Of a stretch of DNA of 64,000 bases, positions 50,673 to 60,314 are shown piece by piece. The translations under genes were made by a program, and so were the position numbers. Origin of the DNA: Tatumella punctata (lineage in GTDB: Bacteria > Pseudomonadota > Gammaproteobacteria > Enterobacterales > Enterobacteriaceae); the NCBI RefSeq assembly GCF_039523735.1, contig NZ_BAAAFW010000059.1, positions 62,001 to 126,000 on the forward strand, in the 5' to 3' direction. The notes beneath the pieces are model-generated. The model was not told the DNA's origin, did not search any database, and saw only the letters and a list, made by a program, of their open reading frames with translations. Each line of letters starts with the position of its first letter. Positions within the stretch are counted from its first letter, which is position 1.

Positions 50673-50708
50673 AAAAAAATCCGCCGGCTCAGAGAGGGGC
50701 GGATTTTT
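50673..50708. terminator. Bidirectional terminator between MFS gene and mqo
   Basis: AAAAATCCGCC pairs with GGGCGGATTTTT around an 11-nt loop, giving A-run/stem/T-run on both strands, 18 bp after the MFS stop and 14 bp after the mqo stop. Confidence 0.88.
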
Positions 50709-50721
50709 CAGTAGTAGCCGA

Positions 50722-52365
50722 TTACAGGGCCATATCCTGCTGCGGAGTTGCCTGCCGGGCAGGGGTATTCTCTGCCGGGCTTGCTACTGACGGGGCCGCG
50801 ATGCGCGGTGGTTTGGTCAGTTGCAGGCTGGCGGCGGTATCATCCCAGACCTGCTGGGTAAGGGCGACATTGCCGTTAATTTTCTGACCGTAGGTCGGGA
50901 CGATACTACGGATTTTCTGTTGCCATTCAGGTGTCTGTACCTTATCCGCGAATAGTTTTTCGATCACATTCAGCGTAATAGGGGCGGCAGTGGAAGCACC
51001 CGGCGAAGCACCCAGTAAGGCTGCGATGGTTTTTGGCTGGTCGGTAACAATTTCGGTACCCAGTTTCAGCACACCGCCTTTCTGTGGATCTTTCTTCACG
51101 ATCTGTACCCGTTGTCCGGCCTGCCACAGACGCCAGTCAGACTTTTTAGCATCAGGGTAGTATTCCTGCAGGGCAGCAAAACGATCGTCATCTGACAGCA
51201 TAACCTGACCAATCAGGTATTTCACCAGGTCGAAGTTATCAATCCCCACATGGGCCATAGGTAAGATATTGCTGGTTGTGGTGGCGCTTAGCAGATCAAA
51301 CAACGAACCATTTTTCAGGTATTTGGTCGAGAAGGTGGCAAACGGACCAAACAACACCACTTTTTTACCGTCGAGATTACGGATATCAATATGGGGAACC
51401 GACATCGGCGGTGCACCGACAGAGGCCTGACCATACACCTTCACTGAATGACGTTCAGTCACTTCCGGATTTTCTGTGACCAGGAATGAACCACCGACCG
51501 GGAACCCGCCGTAGTTATCTGCTTCCGGAATACCGCTTTCCTGCAGTAATTTCAGGGCTGCGCCGCCGGCACCGATAAACACATATCTGGCATCAATCTC
51601 ATGTTCGGTATTGTCTTTCAGGTTTTTTACCGTCACATGCCAGCTGTTATCCGGATTGCGTTTAAACGCGGTCACTTCTGTGGATAGCTCAAGGCTGAAG
51701 TCAGGTTTAGATTGCAGACTGCTTACCAGCTGACGGGTAATTTCGCCATAGTTGACATCAGTCCCCAGCGGAGTCCAGGTGGCTGCAACTTTTTGTGCCG
51801 GATCACGGCCTTCAATCACCAGCGGTGCCCATTGCTTGATTTGGTTCTGGTCGACATAAAACTGCATTCCCTGGAACAGGGTTGTGTTTTGCAGTGCCTG
51901 ATAGCGTTTAGTCAGGTAATCAACATTGCTATTACCCCAGACAAAACTCATATGTGGTGCGCTGTTAATAAAGGAATGAGGATCTTTCAGTACGCCCTGT
52001 TTAACCAGGGATGACCAGTACTGACGGGAAATCATAAAGGACTCGTTAATCTCAATCGCTTTACTGATATCAATCGAACCATCAGCACGCTGCGGAGTAT
52101 AGTTAAGCTCCATATTGGCAGAGTGTCCGGTTCCGGCATTATTCCAGCCATTGGACGACTCTTCAGCCACGCCGTCCAGCCTTTCAACCATAATCTGTTT
52201 CCAGTCCGGCTGGAGTTCATTCAGCCAGGTGCCCAGAGAAGCACTCATAATACCGCCGCCGATCAGCAACACATCGGTTTTTTCGCTGGCAGCAGACGCT
52301 GACTGGCTGAAGGTCGCTAAGGCGAGAAGGGAGAGGCTGAAAGCCATTTTCTTTGAATAAGTCAT
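50722..52365 (-). CDS. mqo: Malate:quinone oxidoreductase
   Basis: 547-residue FAD-dependent peripheral membrane enzyme oxidising malate to oxaloacetate with electrons to quinone. The dinucleotide-binding motif DVLLIGGGIMSASLG is near residue 33, followed by SSNGWNNAGTGHSANMELNYTP, GTDVNYGEITRQL, FIGAGGAALKLLQESGIPEA and LLGASPGASTAAPI. The N-terminus resembles a cleavable or anchor signal (FSLSLLALATFSQSASA), as also seen in E. coli Mqo. The ATG at 52365 has AGG upstream; another ATG five codons earlier lacks a ribosome site. The C-terminal tail is Ala/Pro-rich. Confidence 0.95.
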   Translation of the reverse strand: MTYSKKMAFSLSLLALATFSQSASAASEKTDVLLIGGGIMSASLGTWLNELQPDWKQIMVERLDGVAEESSNGWNNAGTGHSANMELNYTPQRADGSIDISKAIEINESFMISRQYWSSLVKQGVLKDPHSFINSAPHMSFVWGNSNVDYLTKRYQALQNTTLFQGMQFYVDQNQIKQWAPLVIEGRDPAQKVAATWTPLGTDVNYGEITRQLVSSLQSKPDFSLELSTEVTAFKRNPDNSWHVTVKNLKDNTEHEIDARYVFIGAGGAALKLLQESGIPEADNYGGFPVGGSFLVTENPEVTERHSVKVYGQASVGAPPMSVPHIDIRNLDGKKVVLFGPFATFSTKYLKNGSLFDLLSATTTSNILPMAHVGIDNFDLVKYLIGQVMLSDDDRFAALQEYYPDAKKSDWRLWQAGQRVQIVKKDPQKGGVLKLGTEIVTDQPKTIAALLGASPGASTAAPITLNVIEKLFADKVQTPEWQQKIRSIVPTYGQKINGNVALTQQVWDDTAASLQLTKPPRIAAPSVASPAENTPARQATPQQDMAL

Positions 52366-52610
52366 AGTACGCCTGGTCATTGAGAAAAACTGCGGGGGAG
52401 TGTAACTCCGGATGTGTCCAATTGTGAATATATTTATGTATTAACATTGATAAAAATAAGTTAATAAATAGGCTTTAGTTATTTAACTAACTGATTCTAA
52501 ATAAATAATTTAAAATTATAAATTTTCACCAATTGAACAAAATAGAATCAGATCTGTTTTTTTTTACCTGATTTGTAACAATTATATCAGTAAAGTTTAT
52601 GTGCTTATAA
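52366..52610. promoter_or_regulatory. AT-rich region upstream of mqo and the truncated bestrophin gene
   Basis: About 245 bp, extremely A/T-rich from 52430 to 52600 with runs such as TTTTTTTTTTT near 52557. It probably contains the mqo promoter. It replaces the missing 5' part of the bestrophin gene; no coding sequence is visible. Confidence 0.55.
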
Positions 52611-53399
52611 CAGTACCAGAGCCTGAATGTTAAGTTGTCTACCGCCCCTTTTAGTCTGCTGGGAATAGCCATCGCTATCTTCCTTGGCTTTCGTAATAAT
52701 GCCAGTTACGGACGTTTCCTTGAGGCGCGGTTGCTGTGGGGGACATTACTGATTAACTGCCGTATTCTGTTGCGCCAGTTACATTGCGTATTACCGGAAA
52801 ATTCACCGCAATTGATCACGTTTTCTCAATTACTGACCGGCTATGCATATGCGCTAAAACATCAGCTAAGATCAACCGATGCAACCGAAGATCTGCGGCG
52901 TATTTTACCCGCAGCACTACAATCGCAGGTGCTGGCCAGCCCTTTCCGCGCTAACCGTATTTTATTAGTCAGCGGTCAGTTCCTCGGGGATCTGCGGCGA
53001 CAGGGAAAAATATCCGATATTATTTTTTGCGAAATGGACCAGGCATTACGCAAACTGGAAACGTTACTCGGCGGCTGTGAAAGGCTGGATAATACCCCGA
53101 TCCCGTTTGCCTATAGTCTGATACTGCACCGCACAGTCTATCTGTTCTGTACTTTATTACCTTTTTCACTGGTCACCGAACTGCATTATATGACAGTACT
53201 GGTGTCAGCCTTTATTTCCTACACCTTTCTGTCTCTGGATTCACTGGCAGAAGAGCTGGAACAGCCTTTTGGTACCGGATCCAACCATTTACCCCTCGAT
53301 GCTATTTGTCTGACCATTGAACGGCATATGCTGGAAATGAACGATCAGTCGCCGTTGCCGGCGCCTTTATTACCAGACCACCGTTTTCAGCTGACATAA
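52611..53399 (+). pseudogene. Bestrophin-family channel (YneE-like), 5'-truncated
   Basis: Sequence similar to E. coli YneE (about 304 residues) begins abruptly: APFSLLGIAIAIFLGFRNNASYGRF corresponds (in parts) to about residue 54 of YneE, and similarity can be traced back only to 52611, just after an in-frame TAA at 52608. There is no ATG at the start; TTG 52635 would give 254 residues. The first membrane helix and cytosolic N-terminus that line the pore in bestrophins are missing. The rest is intact, with TPIPFAYSLILHRTVYLFC and the C-terminal LPDHRFQLT. It is probably inactive, unless a frameshift upstream restores the start. Confidence 0.75.
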
Positions 53400-53435
53400 T
53401 CGCCATGGCAGCCAGTGCGGCTGCTATGTCACCAC

Positions 53436-54650
53436 TCAGTCACGGGTCACCAGGCTGGCGGCCCGCTGTGCGGTTCTGAAGGTCAGGGTCAGGTAAATCA
53501 GGTTAATCAGAATCACAATCGCTGAGGCCAGAAATACCCAGCGCATGCCCAGTACGGCAGAAGTGACAGAACCCAGCAACGGGCCGGTGACATTGCCCAG
53601 GTTCATAAATGACTGGTTATAACCGAACACCCGTCCTGAGACTTCCGCCGATGAATAGGTGAGTAACAGGGTCTGGATGGCAGGAAACATGGCACCGTCG
53701 GCAAACCCCAGCAGGAAACGTAATACGGAAAACTGGGGGACGCTGCTGACCAGCGACATTAAGGTCAGTAATATAATAAACATGACAAACGCCACCGAAA
53801 TAATCCGCTTTGGTCCGATATTATCACTCATCCGTCCCCAGACCGGGGCGGAAATTAAGGCTGACATTCCCGGCAGTGCGGCAATAAAACCACTCATAAA
53901 AGCAATATTATGACTGTCCGGAGCAAGGTGCTGCACATATAAAAACAGGATCGGATTAACGGAACCGTTACATAATTGCACTACCAGAGTACAGAATAAC
54001 AGACACAGAATAATACTGGGCGAAGGTACCGTTTTCCAGACAGATACCGGCTTAGTACGGATCTTATTTTCAGATTTCTGACGCGGCTGTTCTTTGATAA
54101 AAAACAGGGTCACCAGGGTAGTCAGTACCAGTAACAAAGTGGTGACATGGAATACCGGGCGCAGTCCGACATGATCGGCAAGATATCCGCCGAGTAACGG
54201 GCCACCGAGAAAACCGCTGATTTGCGCGGTAGACAAAATACTTAATGCCCAGCCGCTTTTTCCTTTCGGTACCTGAGAGGCAATTAACGCCATTGCATTG
54301 GGGATATACCCGGAAGCCAGCCCCATAAGGCCACGTAACAGAAATAACTGCCAGACACTGGTCACCATCCCCTGGAAAAAAATCGCAATCGCCATCCCGA
54401 CAGCAGCACGGATCAGCATCAGTTTACGTCCTTTACTGTCGGCCATCCGCCCCCATAACGGAGAAACAATGGCCGAGATAAGGAAAGTAATACTGAAGGT
54501 CAGCCCTGACCACAGGGTCAGACTGGCTGTGTCATAATTCCCGAGCTGTGAGATATAGAGCGGTAAAAAGGGCAGAATCTGGCTGGTGCCTAAACCTGTA
54601 ATAAAGCATCCCAGCCACAGAGATAACAGGTTCTTTTTCCAGGAAATCAT
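53436..54650 (-). CDS. MFS drug exporter (MdtG-like)
   Basis: 404-residue DHA1-type major facilitator with twelve helices. It resembles E. coli MdtG: WLGCFITGLGTSQILPFLPLY, SPLWGRMADSKGRKLMLIRAA (motif A, in parts), GLMGLASGYIPNAMALIASQVP and GRVFGYNQSFMNLGNVTGPLLG. MdtG overexpression gives fosfomycin and deoxycholate tolerance in E. coli. The ATG at 54650 is preferred over TTG 54656. No adjacent regulator is seen. It is convergent with the truncated bestrophin gene. Confidence 0.88.
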   Translation of the reverse strand: MISWKKNLLSLWLGCFITGLGTSQILPFLPLYISQLGNYDTASLTLWSGLTFSITFLISAIVSPLWGRMADSKGRKLMLIRAAVGMAIAIFFQGMVTSVWQLFLLRGLMGLASGYIPNAMALIASQVPKGKSGWALSILSTAQISGFLGGPLLGGYLADHVGLRPVFHVTTLLLVLTTLVTLFFIKEQPRQKSENKIRTKPVSVWKTVPSPSIILCLLFCTLVVQLCNGSVNPILFLYVQHLAPDSHNIAFMSGFIAALPGMSALISAPVWGRMSDNIGPKRIISVAFVMFIILLTLMSLVSSVPQFSVLRFLLGFADGAMFPAIQTLLLTYSSAEVSGRVFGYNQSFMNLGNVTGPLLGSVTSAVLGMRWVFLASAIVILINLIYLTLTFRTAQRAASLVTRD

Positions 54651-55229
54651 AAGCAATAACGGAGTCTGGTGAGGTCAGGGAGGAAAAAGTATACGCCAGA
54701 CAGTCTCTGATTGGCAGGGGAAAGTACATTTAACCCGTTGAAACGCAGGGAACAGCGGTAAAACAAGCAATTTTTTACCCGTGAGTATGCTGTCCGCTGG
54801 CCGGCTCCGCGCCAGCCGGGACGATGCTTCCCGGGCAGGGCCACTGAACAATCAGTTATCAGTAATAGGTCCTTGCGGAGATACTTTTGGAATAATCCGC
54901 ATTAGCCAACACTGGATCTGGATAATTCTGATATAGACTCGCCTCCTGTATGACTCTTATCACAATAATTAATGATACTTTGAAAAGAATGTTTTATCAG
55001 CGTTACTGAATGATAAAGTAATATTGCATAACAGACCGGACTGTCCGAAAAATAATTTTTTCAGTATGACTTCTCTTTACCGCCAGGGGTTATCTCTGTG
55101 ACGGGCGGATTAATATTTTCTGAAAAAATGAAACGGCCTGATGAATAATACTGCTCCTGTCCTCAGGCGGTATTTATATTCTGTTATTGCGAATAACTAA
55201 CGGATTAATTTACTTTTCAGGATGAGCGT
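54651..55229. promoter_or_regulatory. Divergent intergenic region upstream of oprB-like porin
   Basis: 579 bp. The half near the porin (54880-55229) is A/T-rich with several TATAAT-like and long A/T segments. A GC-rich block with CTGGCCGGC/GCCAGCCGG near 54792-54818 could form a hairpin. No open frame with coding character is seen on either strand. Confidence 0.5.
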
Positions 55230-56585
55230 ATGAATATAACCGGCCAGCAGTGGCGTAATCGTAAAAAATCAATAGTATTTCTGTGTGCTGTATTTTCCTG
55301 CCCGGCCTATGCCACGCAATGGGAAGCAAGTGTATTAGGTTTTGAACCCTCAGAACCCGGAGTATTTGGCGATATGCTGGGCCTGAGATCAGATCTCGCC
55401 AGGTCAGGGTTTAATTTTAATCTGGCCTATCTCAGCCAGTCGGCAGTAAATACCGGCGGAGGTTATAACCGTGATCGCAAACTGGCTTATATCGACCAGT
55501 TTGCCCTGACTTTTTCGCAAAGTCTGCAGCAGATCACCGGTATCCCTGATGCGACTATCGAAGGTAATATCGTTAACCGTAATCATAATAATAATCTGAC
55601 GGCGGAACGGTTACAGAATCCGGCACTGCCGTTTAATGATCTTGCTCAGGAAAGCTGGGGCGGGCAATCCATTACACGGCTTGGCTGGCTGACTTTCAGC
55701 CGCAGTTTTTTTGAGCGGCGTCTTTTCTGGCGTATCGGTATGATGAATAAGGTACAGACCTTCGATCAGTCAATTCCCTGTGATTTTCAGATGCTGACAC
55801 AATGTGGAGGAAAATCAGCCAATGCTCTGTTGTGGAACAACTGGAACGTGCATAGCTGGGGAACCACACTGGAATATAAGCTGACGCCGGAAGTGACTCT
55901 GAAAGGCGGTATCATGGAACAGAATCCGCGGGCCGCGGATCGAAATCGCGGCTGGAGTCTGTCCGCCAGAGGCAGTCGCGGAGTCCTGCTGCCGCTGGAA
56001 GTCGAGCTGAAAACCACAGTTAAAGGTCTGCCGGGTTTATACAATGCCGGTGTATTGCTGACCAATGCCAGCCAGCCTCACTTATCACGCGGAAAATCGC
56101 AGCAGGATGGCAGCCGTGATCCGCTGGGGTATCGTAGTTATGGCAATACCGCATTTATCTGGGCCTCTGCGAATCAGCAGGTCACGTCGCATAAAGACAA
56201 TAAACAACGCGGGATGAGTCTGTCCTGGAGTGGCAGCCTGGCCGATCACCGGACTAACCCGATTCAGCTGACCAGTGCCATATCCATGCGTTACCGTGGT
56301 CTGTTTGACAGCCGGCCGCGGGACTGGCTGGGGCTGGGGGTAAGCTATATCAGGATGAGTCACTATGGAAACGAAAAGTACGCGTTCGCCAGAGTGGCGT
56401 CTCTGCCGACGGTAGCGGGGTATCCGAACATCAGCAGTTCGGTGAATGCAGAGCTGTATTACCGTTTTACCATCACCCCGTGGCTGCAAGTTCAGCCGGA
56501 TATTCAGTACTGGCATAACCCGGCGGGTGACAGAAATACCGCCGATGGCTGGGTTGCCGGGCTGAAAACGGTAGTGGTTTTCTGA
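55230..56585 (+). CDS. OprB-family carbohydrate-selective porin
   Basis: 451-residue outer-membrane beta-barrel. A signal peptide (hydrophobic core about residues 14-23, cleavage after AYA near residue 28) is followed by a family start LGLRSDLARSGFNFNLAYLSQSA and alternating amphipathic strands; the C-terminal strand VAGLKTVVVF ends in Phe as required for barrel assembly. ITPWLQVQPDIQYWHNPAG is the typical OprB C-terminal block. In Pseudomonas OprB admits glucose to the periplasm. This fits a periplasmic, PQQ-dependent sugar oxidation pathway, which is an inference. Confidence 0.88.
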   Translation: MNITGQQWRNRKKSIVFLCAVFSCPAYATQWEASVLGFEPSEPGVFGDMLGLRSDLARSGFNFNLAYLSQSAVNTGGGYNRDRKLAYIDQFALTFSQSLQQITGIPDATIEGNIVNRNHNNNLTAERLQNPALPFNDLAQESWGGQSITRLGWLTFSRSFFERRLFWRIGMMNKVQTFDQSIPCDFQMLTQCGGKSANALLWNNWNVHSWGTTLEYKLTPEVTLKGGIMEQNPRAADRNRGWSLSARGSRGVLLPLEVELKTTVKGLPGLYNAGVLLTNASQPHLSRGKSQQDGSRDPLGYRSYGNTAFIWASANQQVTSHKDNKQRGMSLSWSGSLADHRTNPIQLTSAISMRYRGLFDSRPRDWLGLGVSYIRMSHYGNEKYAFARVASLPTVAGYPNISSSVNAELYYRFTITPWLQVQPDIQYWHNPAGDRNTADGWVAGLKTVVVF

Positions 56586-56636
56586 GGATAACGGCCCGTT
56601 GGCGGGTGAACGGGCCGTCAGTGACAGACAGCAATC

Positions 56637-58598
56637 TCAGCCGTTATTCTGTCGGCATAACAGCCAGACAAATACCGGTGTTCCCAGCAGTACCGCCATA
56701 ATCCCCGCCGGAATCTGGAAAGGCCAGATAACCAGCCGCCCCAGAGTATCAGCCACTATCATCAGTACCGCGCCGGTGATGGCTGCGGCCGGTAAGGCAA
56801 CCGCAGCCTGACGGATCCCCAGCTGGCGGATCGCCTGAGGTGCCAGCAGTCCGATAAAGCTCATTGGCCCCAGTAACAGGGTGGCACAGGCACTGAGGAT
56901 GGCGCAAAATACCAGCAGTACGCCGGTGACCGGCCGCAAGGCGAGTCCCAGGGATGCGGCCACGGGTCCGCCAAGGGGTAACAGGGTCAGCCAGCGAAAA
57001 AACAGCAACGACAGGGGCAGGGCAACAGTAATGATGATCAGGCCACTGAACGCTGTCTGTGGGGTAGCTCCCCAGGCAGAGCCTGATAACCAGCTGATAA
57101 TCTGACTGGCATCGGGTGTGCCGCTGGCCAGCAGCAAACTGATCACGGCAGCGGCAAGGGCACTCAGGGCCGTTCCGGCCAGCAGAATACGCGATGACGA
57201 TGCCGCTCCGGCAAAAGCGAAGCAAATAATAATCCCCAGGCTGAGCAATGCTCCCGCCAGTGCAGCAGGGAAAACAGTGATCCCCGCCGCGCCGGGGAAG
57301 ATTAACAGCATAACGACCACCCCGCATGCAGCGCCGCTGTTAACCCCGAGCACTTCGGGGCTGGCCAGCGGGTTGGCGGTCAGGCGTTGTAATATGACCC
57401 CGCCGATAGCCAGTAGCGCGCCGCAACTGCCGGCGACCATGGCCCGTGGCCAGCGGAACCCTAAAGGATCAGAACCGGTCAGTTGCAGACCCTGTCCGGT
57501 GCGGGTAATACTCACCGCCAGCAATGCAGCCAGTATCAGCAGTATTACCAGCAGGGCCCATTTTCGGCGGTTGATTTGCCGTGCCCGGCGGGGCTGCGGA
57601 TGTAAGTCCGGGAGGGTAACAAACCGGGCACGGGCAATAATCCACAGCATCAGCGGGATCCCGCCGATGGCGGTAATATTACCGGCGGTGATTTGATAGC
57701 CGCCATACGCCATCAATACGGCAACCTGATCACAGGCCAGTAATATCAGTGCGCCGAACAGCATCACCAGCAGCAGATGGCTGATAAAACGCTTATGGGG
57801 CAGTAACCGGCAGATCTGCGGGGCAAACAGGCCGATAAAACCAATAATACCTGCCTGGCTGACAGTCCAGCCGGCGGCGAAGATCACCAGCAATAATCCC
57901 CCCAGCCGGATACGCTGGCTGCGGCCACCGAGGCTGCTGATCATCGTATCGGATAAACGCAGCAGGTTTAACGGTCGGGAAAAAAGCACAGTCAGCAGGA
58001 CAATAATCAGCACCACCGGCGTCAGATTTTTCACCACTGACCAGTCATTCTGGGTCAGATTTCCACTGCTCCAGATAAACACATTCTGCAACTGCTGGTG
58101 GCGGAACAGCATAATCCCGTTCTGCAAGGCGGTGCAAAACAGCCCGATAATCAGTCCGGTCAGCAGCAGGGTGAGGGGAGACAGACGGCGCTGATTACTG
58201 AGAATAAAAATAATCACCCCGCAGACCAATGCACCGGCCAGGGATAACCCCTGACTGATCAGCACACTGCTGCCCAGCAGGGTGGCCAGCGTCATGCCCA
58301 GTTGAGCCCCGGAGGCAATACCGAGGGTCGAAGGTTCGGCCAGCGGGTTTTTCAGTAATAACTGACACAGCCAGCCCGCCAGCCCGAGCATTGCACCGGT
58401 CAGTAATGCCACGGCGATCCGTGGCAGATAGCTGTAGTGCAACAGCAGCATATTCTGTTGCTGAAGATCAGCGACAGCCTGTGGCGTCAGTCCCCGGGGA
58501 TGATGCGGAAAATAATAATGCAGGCTGTTCACGGTCAGTAACAGCATAATCACGACCGACAACAGCAGAATAATTGATATCACGGCGGATTTACGCAC
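56637..58598 (-). CDS. fhuB: Ferric hydroxamate ABC permease FhuB
   Basis: 653-residue inner-membrane permease composed of two fused FecCD-like halves, as in E. coli FhuB (660 residues), giving about twenty helices. Each half carries the ATPase-contact region (NPLAEPSTLGIASGAQLG and NPLASPEVLGVNSGAACG) and a distal GFIGLFAPQICR / SFIGLLAPQAIRQ block. Start is GTG 58598, with GGAGGAA five bases upstream; it overlaps the fhuD stop by 8 bp. Longer in-frame upstream sequence lies inside fhuD and is not conserved. Confidence 0.95.
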   Translation of the reverse strand: MRKSAVISIILLLSVVIMLLLTVNSLHYYFPHHPRGLTPQAVADLQQQNMLLLHYSYLPRIAVALLTGAMLGLAGWLCQLLLKNPLAEPSTLGIASGAQLGMTLATLLGSSVLISQGLSLAGALVCGVIIFILSNQRRLSPLTLLLTGLIIGLFCTALQNGIMLFRHQQLQNVFIWSSGNLTQNDWSVVKNLTPVVLIIVLLTVLFSRPLNLLRLSDTMISSLGGRSQRIRLGGLLLVIFAAGWTVSQAGIIGFIGLFAPQICRLLPHKRFISHLLLVMLFGALILLACDQVAVLMAYGGYQITAGNITAIGGIPLMLWIIARARFVTLPDLHPQPRRARQINRRKWALLVILLILAALLAVSITRTGQGLQLTGSDPLGFRWPRAMVAGSCGALLAIGGVILQRLTANPLASPEVLGVNSGAACGVVVMLLIFPGAAGITVFPAALAGALLSLGIIICFAFAGAASSSRILLAGTALSALAAAVISLLLASGTPDASQIISWLSGSAWGATPQTAFSGLIIITVALPLSLLFFRWLTLLPLGGPVAASLGLALRPVTGVLLVFCAILSACATLLLGPMSFIGLLAPQAIRQLGIRQAAVALPAAAITGAVLMIVADTLGRLVIWPFQIPAGIMAVLLGTPVFVWLLCRQNNG

Positions 58599-59508
58599 GG
58601 TATTCCTCCGCAGTCTGCACCAGTTTTCCGGCAAAACGTAATGCTGAATAAAGACTGCCATACAGCCAGATCGGTTCAATAAGCCGGCGACGGTGTTGCA
58701 GATTAAAAGGCATCTGCTGCCAGACCGGTGAGCCGGACAATGCGTTAGTCAGCCCCTGATCACCGTGTGAAAACTGCAACACAATATCTGCCTGACAGGT
58801 CAGCAGTTGCTCGATACCGACGATCACACTTCCCCAGATACTGGACGATCCCTGCCAGGCGGATTGCAGACCGGTGGCGGTGACGACTTCGCCGAAAAGG
58901 CTGTCGCGGGTCAGTACCAGGGCCTGACGGGGTGACATCAGGGTAAACATCAGCACTTTTTTACCTGCCAGTGGTTGCAGTTGCTGCCGGTAAACCGCCA
59001 TTTGCTGGTCGAAACTGTGCAGGTATTGCTGTGCCACGGGCTGACGTTCAAGACGATCTGCCAGCTGCAGTATATTCTGCCGCGCCACACTGAGCAGTGT
59101 GCTGCCGGCAACGGCAAACGGATACTGCCATACGGGGGCGATTTGCTGTAGCCGGGAGACGGATAACGGCGAATGTTGCGGCAGGAGCAGTAACCGGGGA
59201 GCCAGGCTGTACAGCAGTTCCAGATTAGGTTCGGTGCGCAGCCCCAGTTCGGTGACCTGAGGCGGGACAGGCGGTGCCGATACCCAGTTGTTATAGCCAC
59301 TGATATCACTGACTGCCATTGGTGTCAGCCCCAGAACATACAGCATTTCGACGGCCGACCACTCCAGTGCGGCAACCGGCGATAATGGCGGGGCAGCCAC
59401 CGCGCGGCACACTGACGGCAGGCCGGCGGCGGCCAGCAGTAAGGCTGACCGGCGTAATAACTGACGCCGGCTGAACAGTGCCGGTTGTCCGCCGGAACTA
59501 TCTGACAT
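58591..59508 (-). CDS. fhuD: Ferric hydroxamate periplasmic binding protein FhuD
   Basis: 305-residue periplasmic binding protein for ferrichrome, aerobactin and related ferric hydroxamates. It has a twin-arginine signal (FSRRQLLRRSALLLAAAG). The mature part has ALEWSAVEMLYVLGLTPMAVSD, GLRTEPNLELLYSLAPRLLLL and the C-terminal LIEPIWLYGSLYSALRFA, matching FhuD. The ATG at 59508 lies inside the end of fhuC (11-bp overlap) with GGGGAG upstream. It is the third gene of fhuF-fhuC-fhuD-fhuB. Confidence 0.93.
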   Translation of the reverse strand: MSDSSGGQPALFSRRQLLRRSALLLAAAGLPSVCRAVAAPPLSPVAALEWSAVEMLYVLGLTPMAVSDISGYNNWVSAPPVPPQVTELGLRTEPNLELLYSLAPRLLLLPQHSPLSVSRLQQIAPVWQYPFAVAGSTLLSVARQNILQLADRLERQPVAQQYLHSFDQQMAVYRQQLQPLAGKKVLMFTLMSPRQALVLTRDSLFGEVVTATGLQSAWQGSSSIWGSVIVGIEQLLTCQADIVLQFSHGDQGLTNALSGSPVWQQMPFNLQHRRRLIEPIWLYGSLYSALRFAGKLVQTAEEYRA

Positions 59509-60310
59509 AGCTGATATACTCCCCGTTCTCCGGCTGGCGGATGACGCCCATCGGCACACCGTAAATCTGTTCCAGCTGTGACGGGGTCATCAGCTGACTG
59601 ACATTACCGTGAAAAATTTTCTCTCCCTGTTTCAGGGCAATAAATTCATCACAGAACCGTGCGGCCATATTAATGTCGTGCAACACCATAATAACGGTTA
59701 ACTTGCGTTGCCGTGACAAGGTGTGGATCACTGACAGCACCTCTTTCTGATGGGCAATATCCAGCGCGGAGGTCGGTTCATCCAGTAATAAACAGTGGCT
59801 GCCCTGAACCACGCACATGGCAATCCACGCTCGCTGCCGTTCCCCCCCGGACAGACTCTCCACCAGCTGGTCACTGGCACGGGTGAGATCGACACTGGCA
59901 ATCGCACGGGCAATCGCGTCATGATCCTCATGGCGCATTTTTCCCAGCGCGCCATGCCAGGCATAACGCCCGAGCCCGACCAGCTCTTTTACGGTCATTC
60001 CTTCCGCCACCGGCAGACTCTGGGGCAGATAGGCCACCTGACGGGCAAACTCCCTGGCCCCCCAGTCAGATAAGGGTTTGCCATGCCAGCGGATCTCTCC
60101 GGCGGAAGGCGTACTCTGCCGGCTGAGCAGTTTAATCAGGGTAGATTTTCCGGAGCCATTATGGCCAATCAATCCCGTGACCCGCTGTGGTGAAAACTGC
60201 AGGTTCAGGGGGCGGAGTAATTGCCGCTGTTCAATACTGACTTGTGCCTGAAAAAGGCCGAATGTTGCCGCACTGGCAAGGGTATCCTGACTGTTCACAT
60301 TTTTTCTCAT
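59498..60310 (-). CDS. fhuC: Ferric hydroxamate ABC transporter ATPase FhuC
   Basis: 270-residue ATP-binding subunit energising hydroxamate siderophore import. Walker A is GHNGSGKST at residues 49-57, Q-loop in AYLPQSLPVAEGMTV, signature LSGGERQRAWIA, Walker B LLLDEPTSALD, and switch His in VLHDINMAARFCDE. It matches FhuC of E. coli. The ATG at 60310 is 5 bp after the fhuF stop; a GTG four codons later is also possible. It overlaps fhuD by 11 bp. Confidence 0.95.
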   Translation of the reverse strand: MRKNVNSQDTLASAATFGLFQAQVSIEQRQLLRPLNLQFSPQRVTGLIGHNGSGKSTLIKLLSRQSTPSAGEIRWHGKPLSDWGAREFARQVAYLPQSLPVAEGMTVKELVGLGRYAWHGALGKMRHEDHDAIARAIASVDLTRASDQLVESLSGGERQRAWIAMCVVQGSHCLLLDEPTSALDIAHQKEVLSVIHTLSRQRKLTVIMVLHDINMAARFCDEFIALKQGEKIFHGNVSQLMTPSQLEQIYGVPMGVIRQPENGEYISYVR

Positions 60311-60314
60311 CGGA

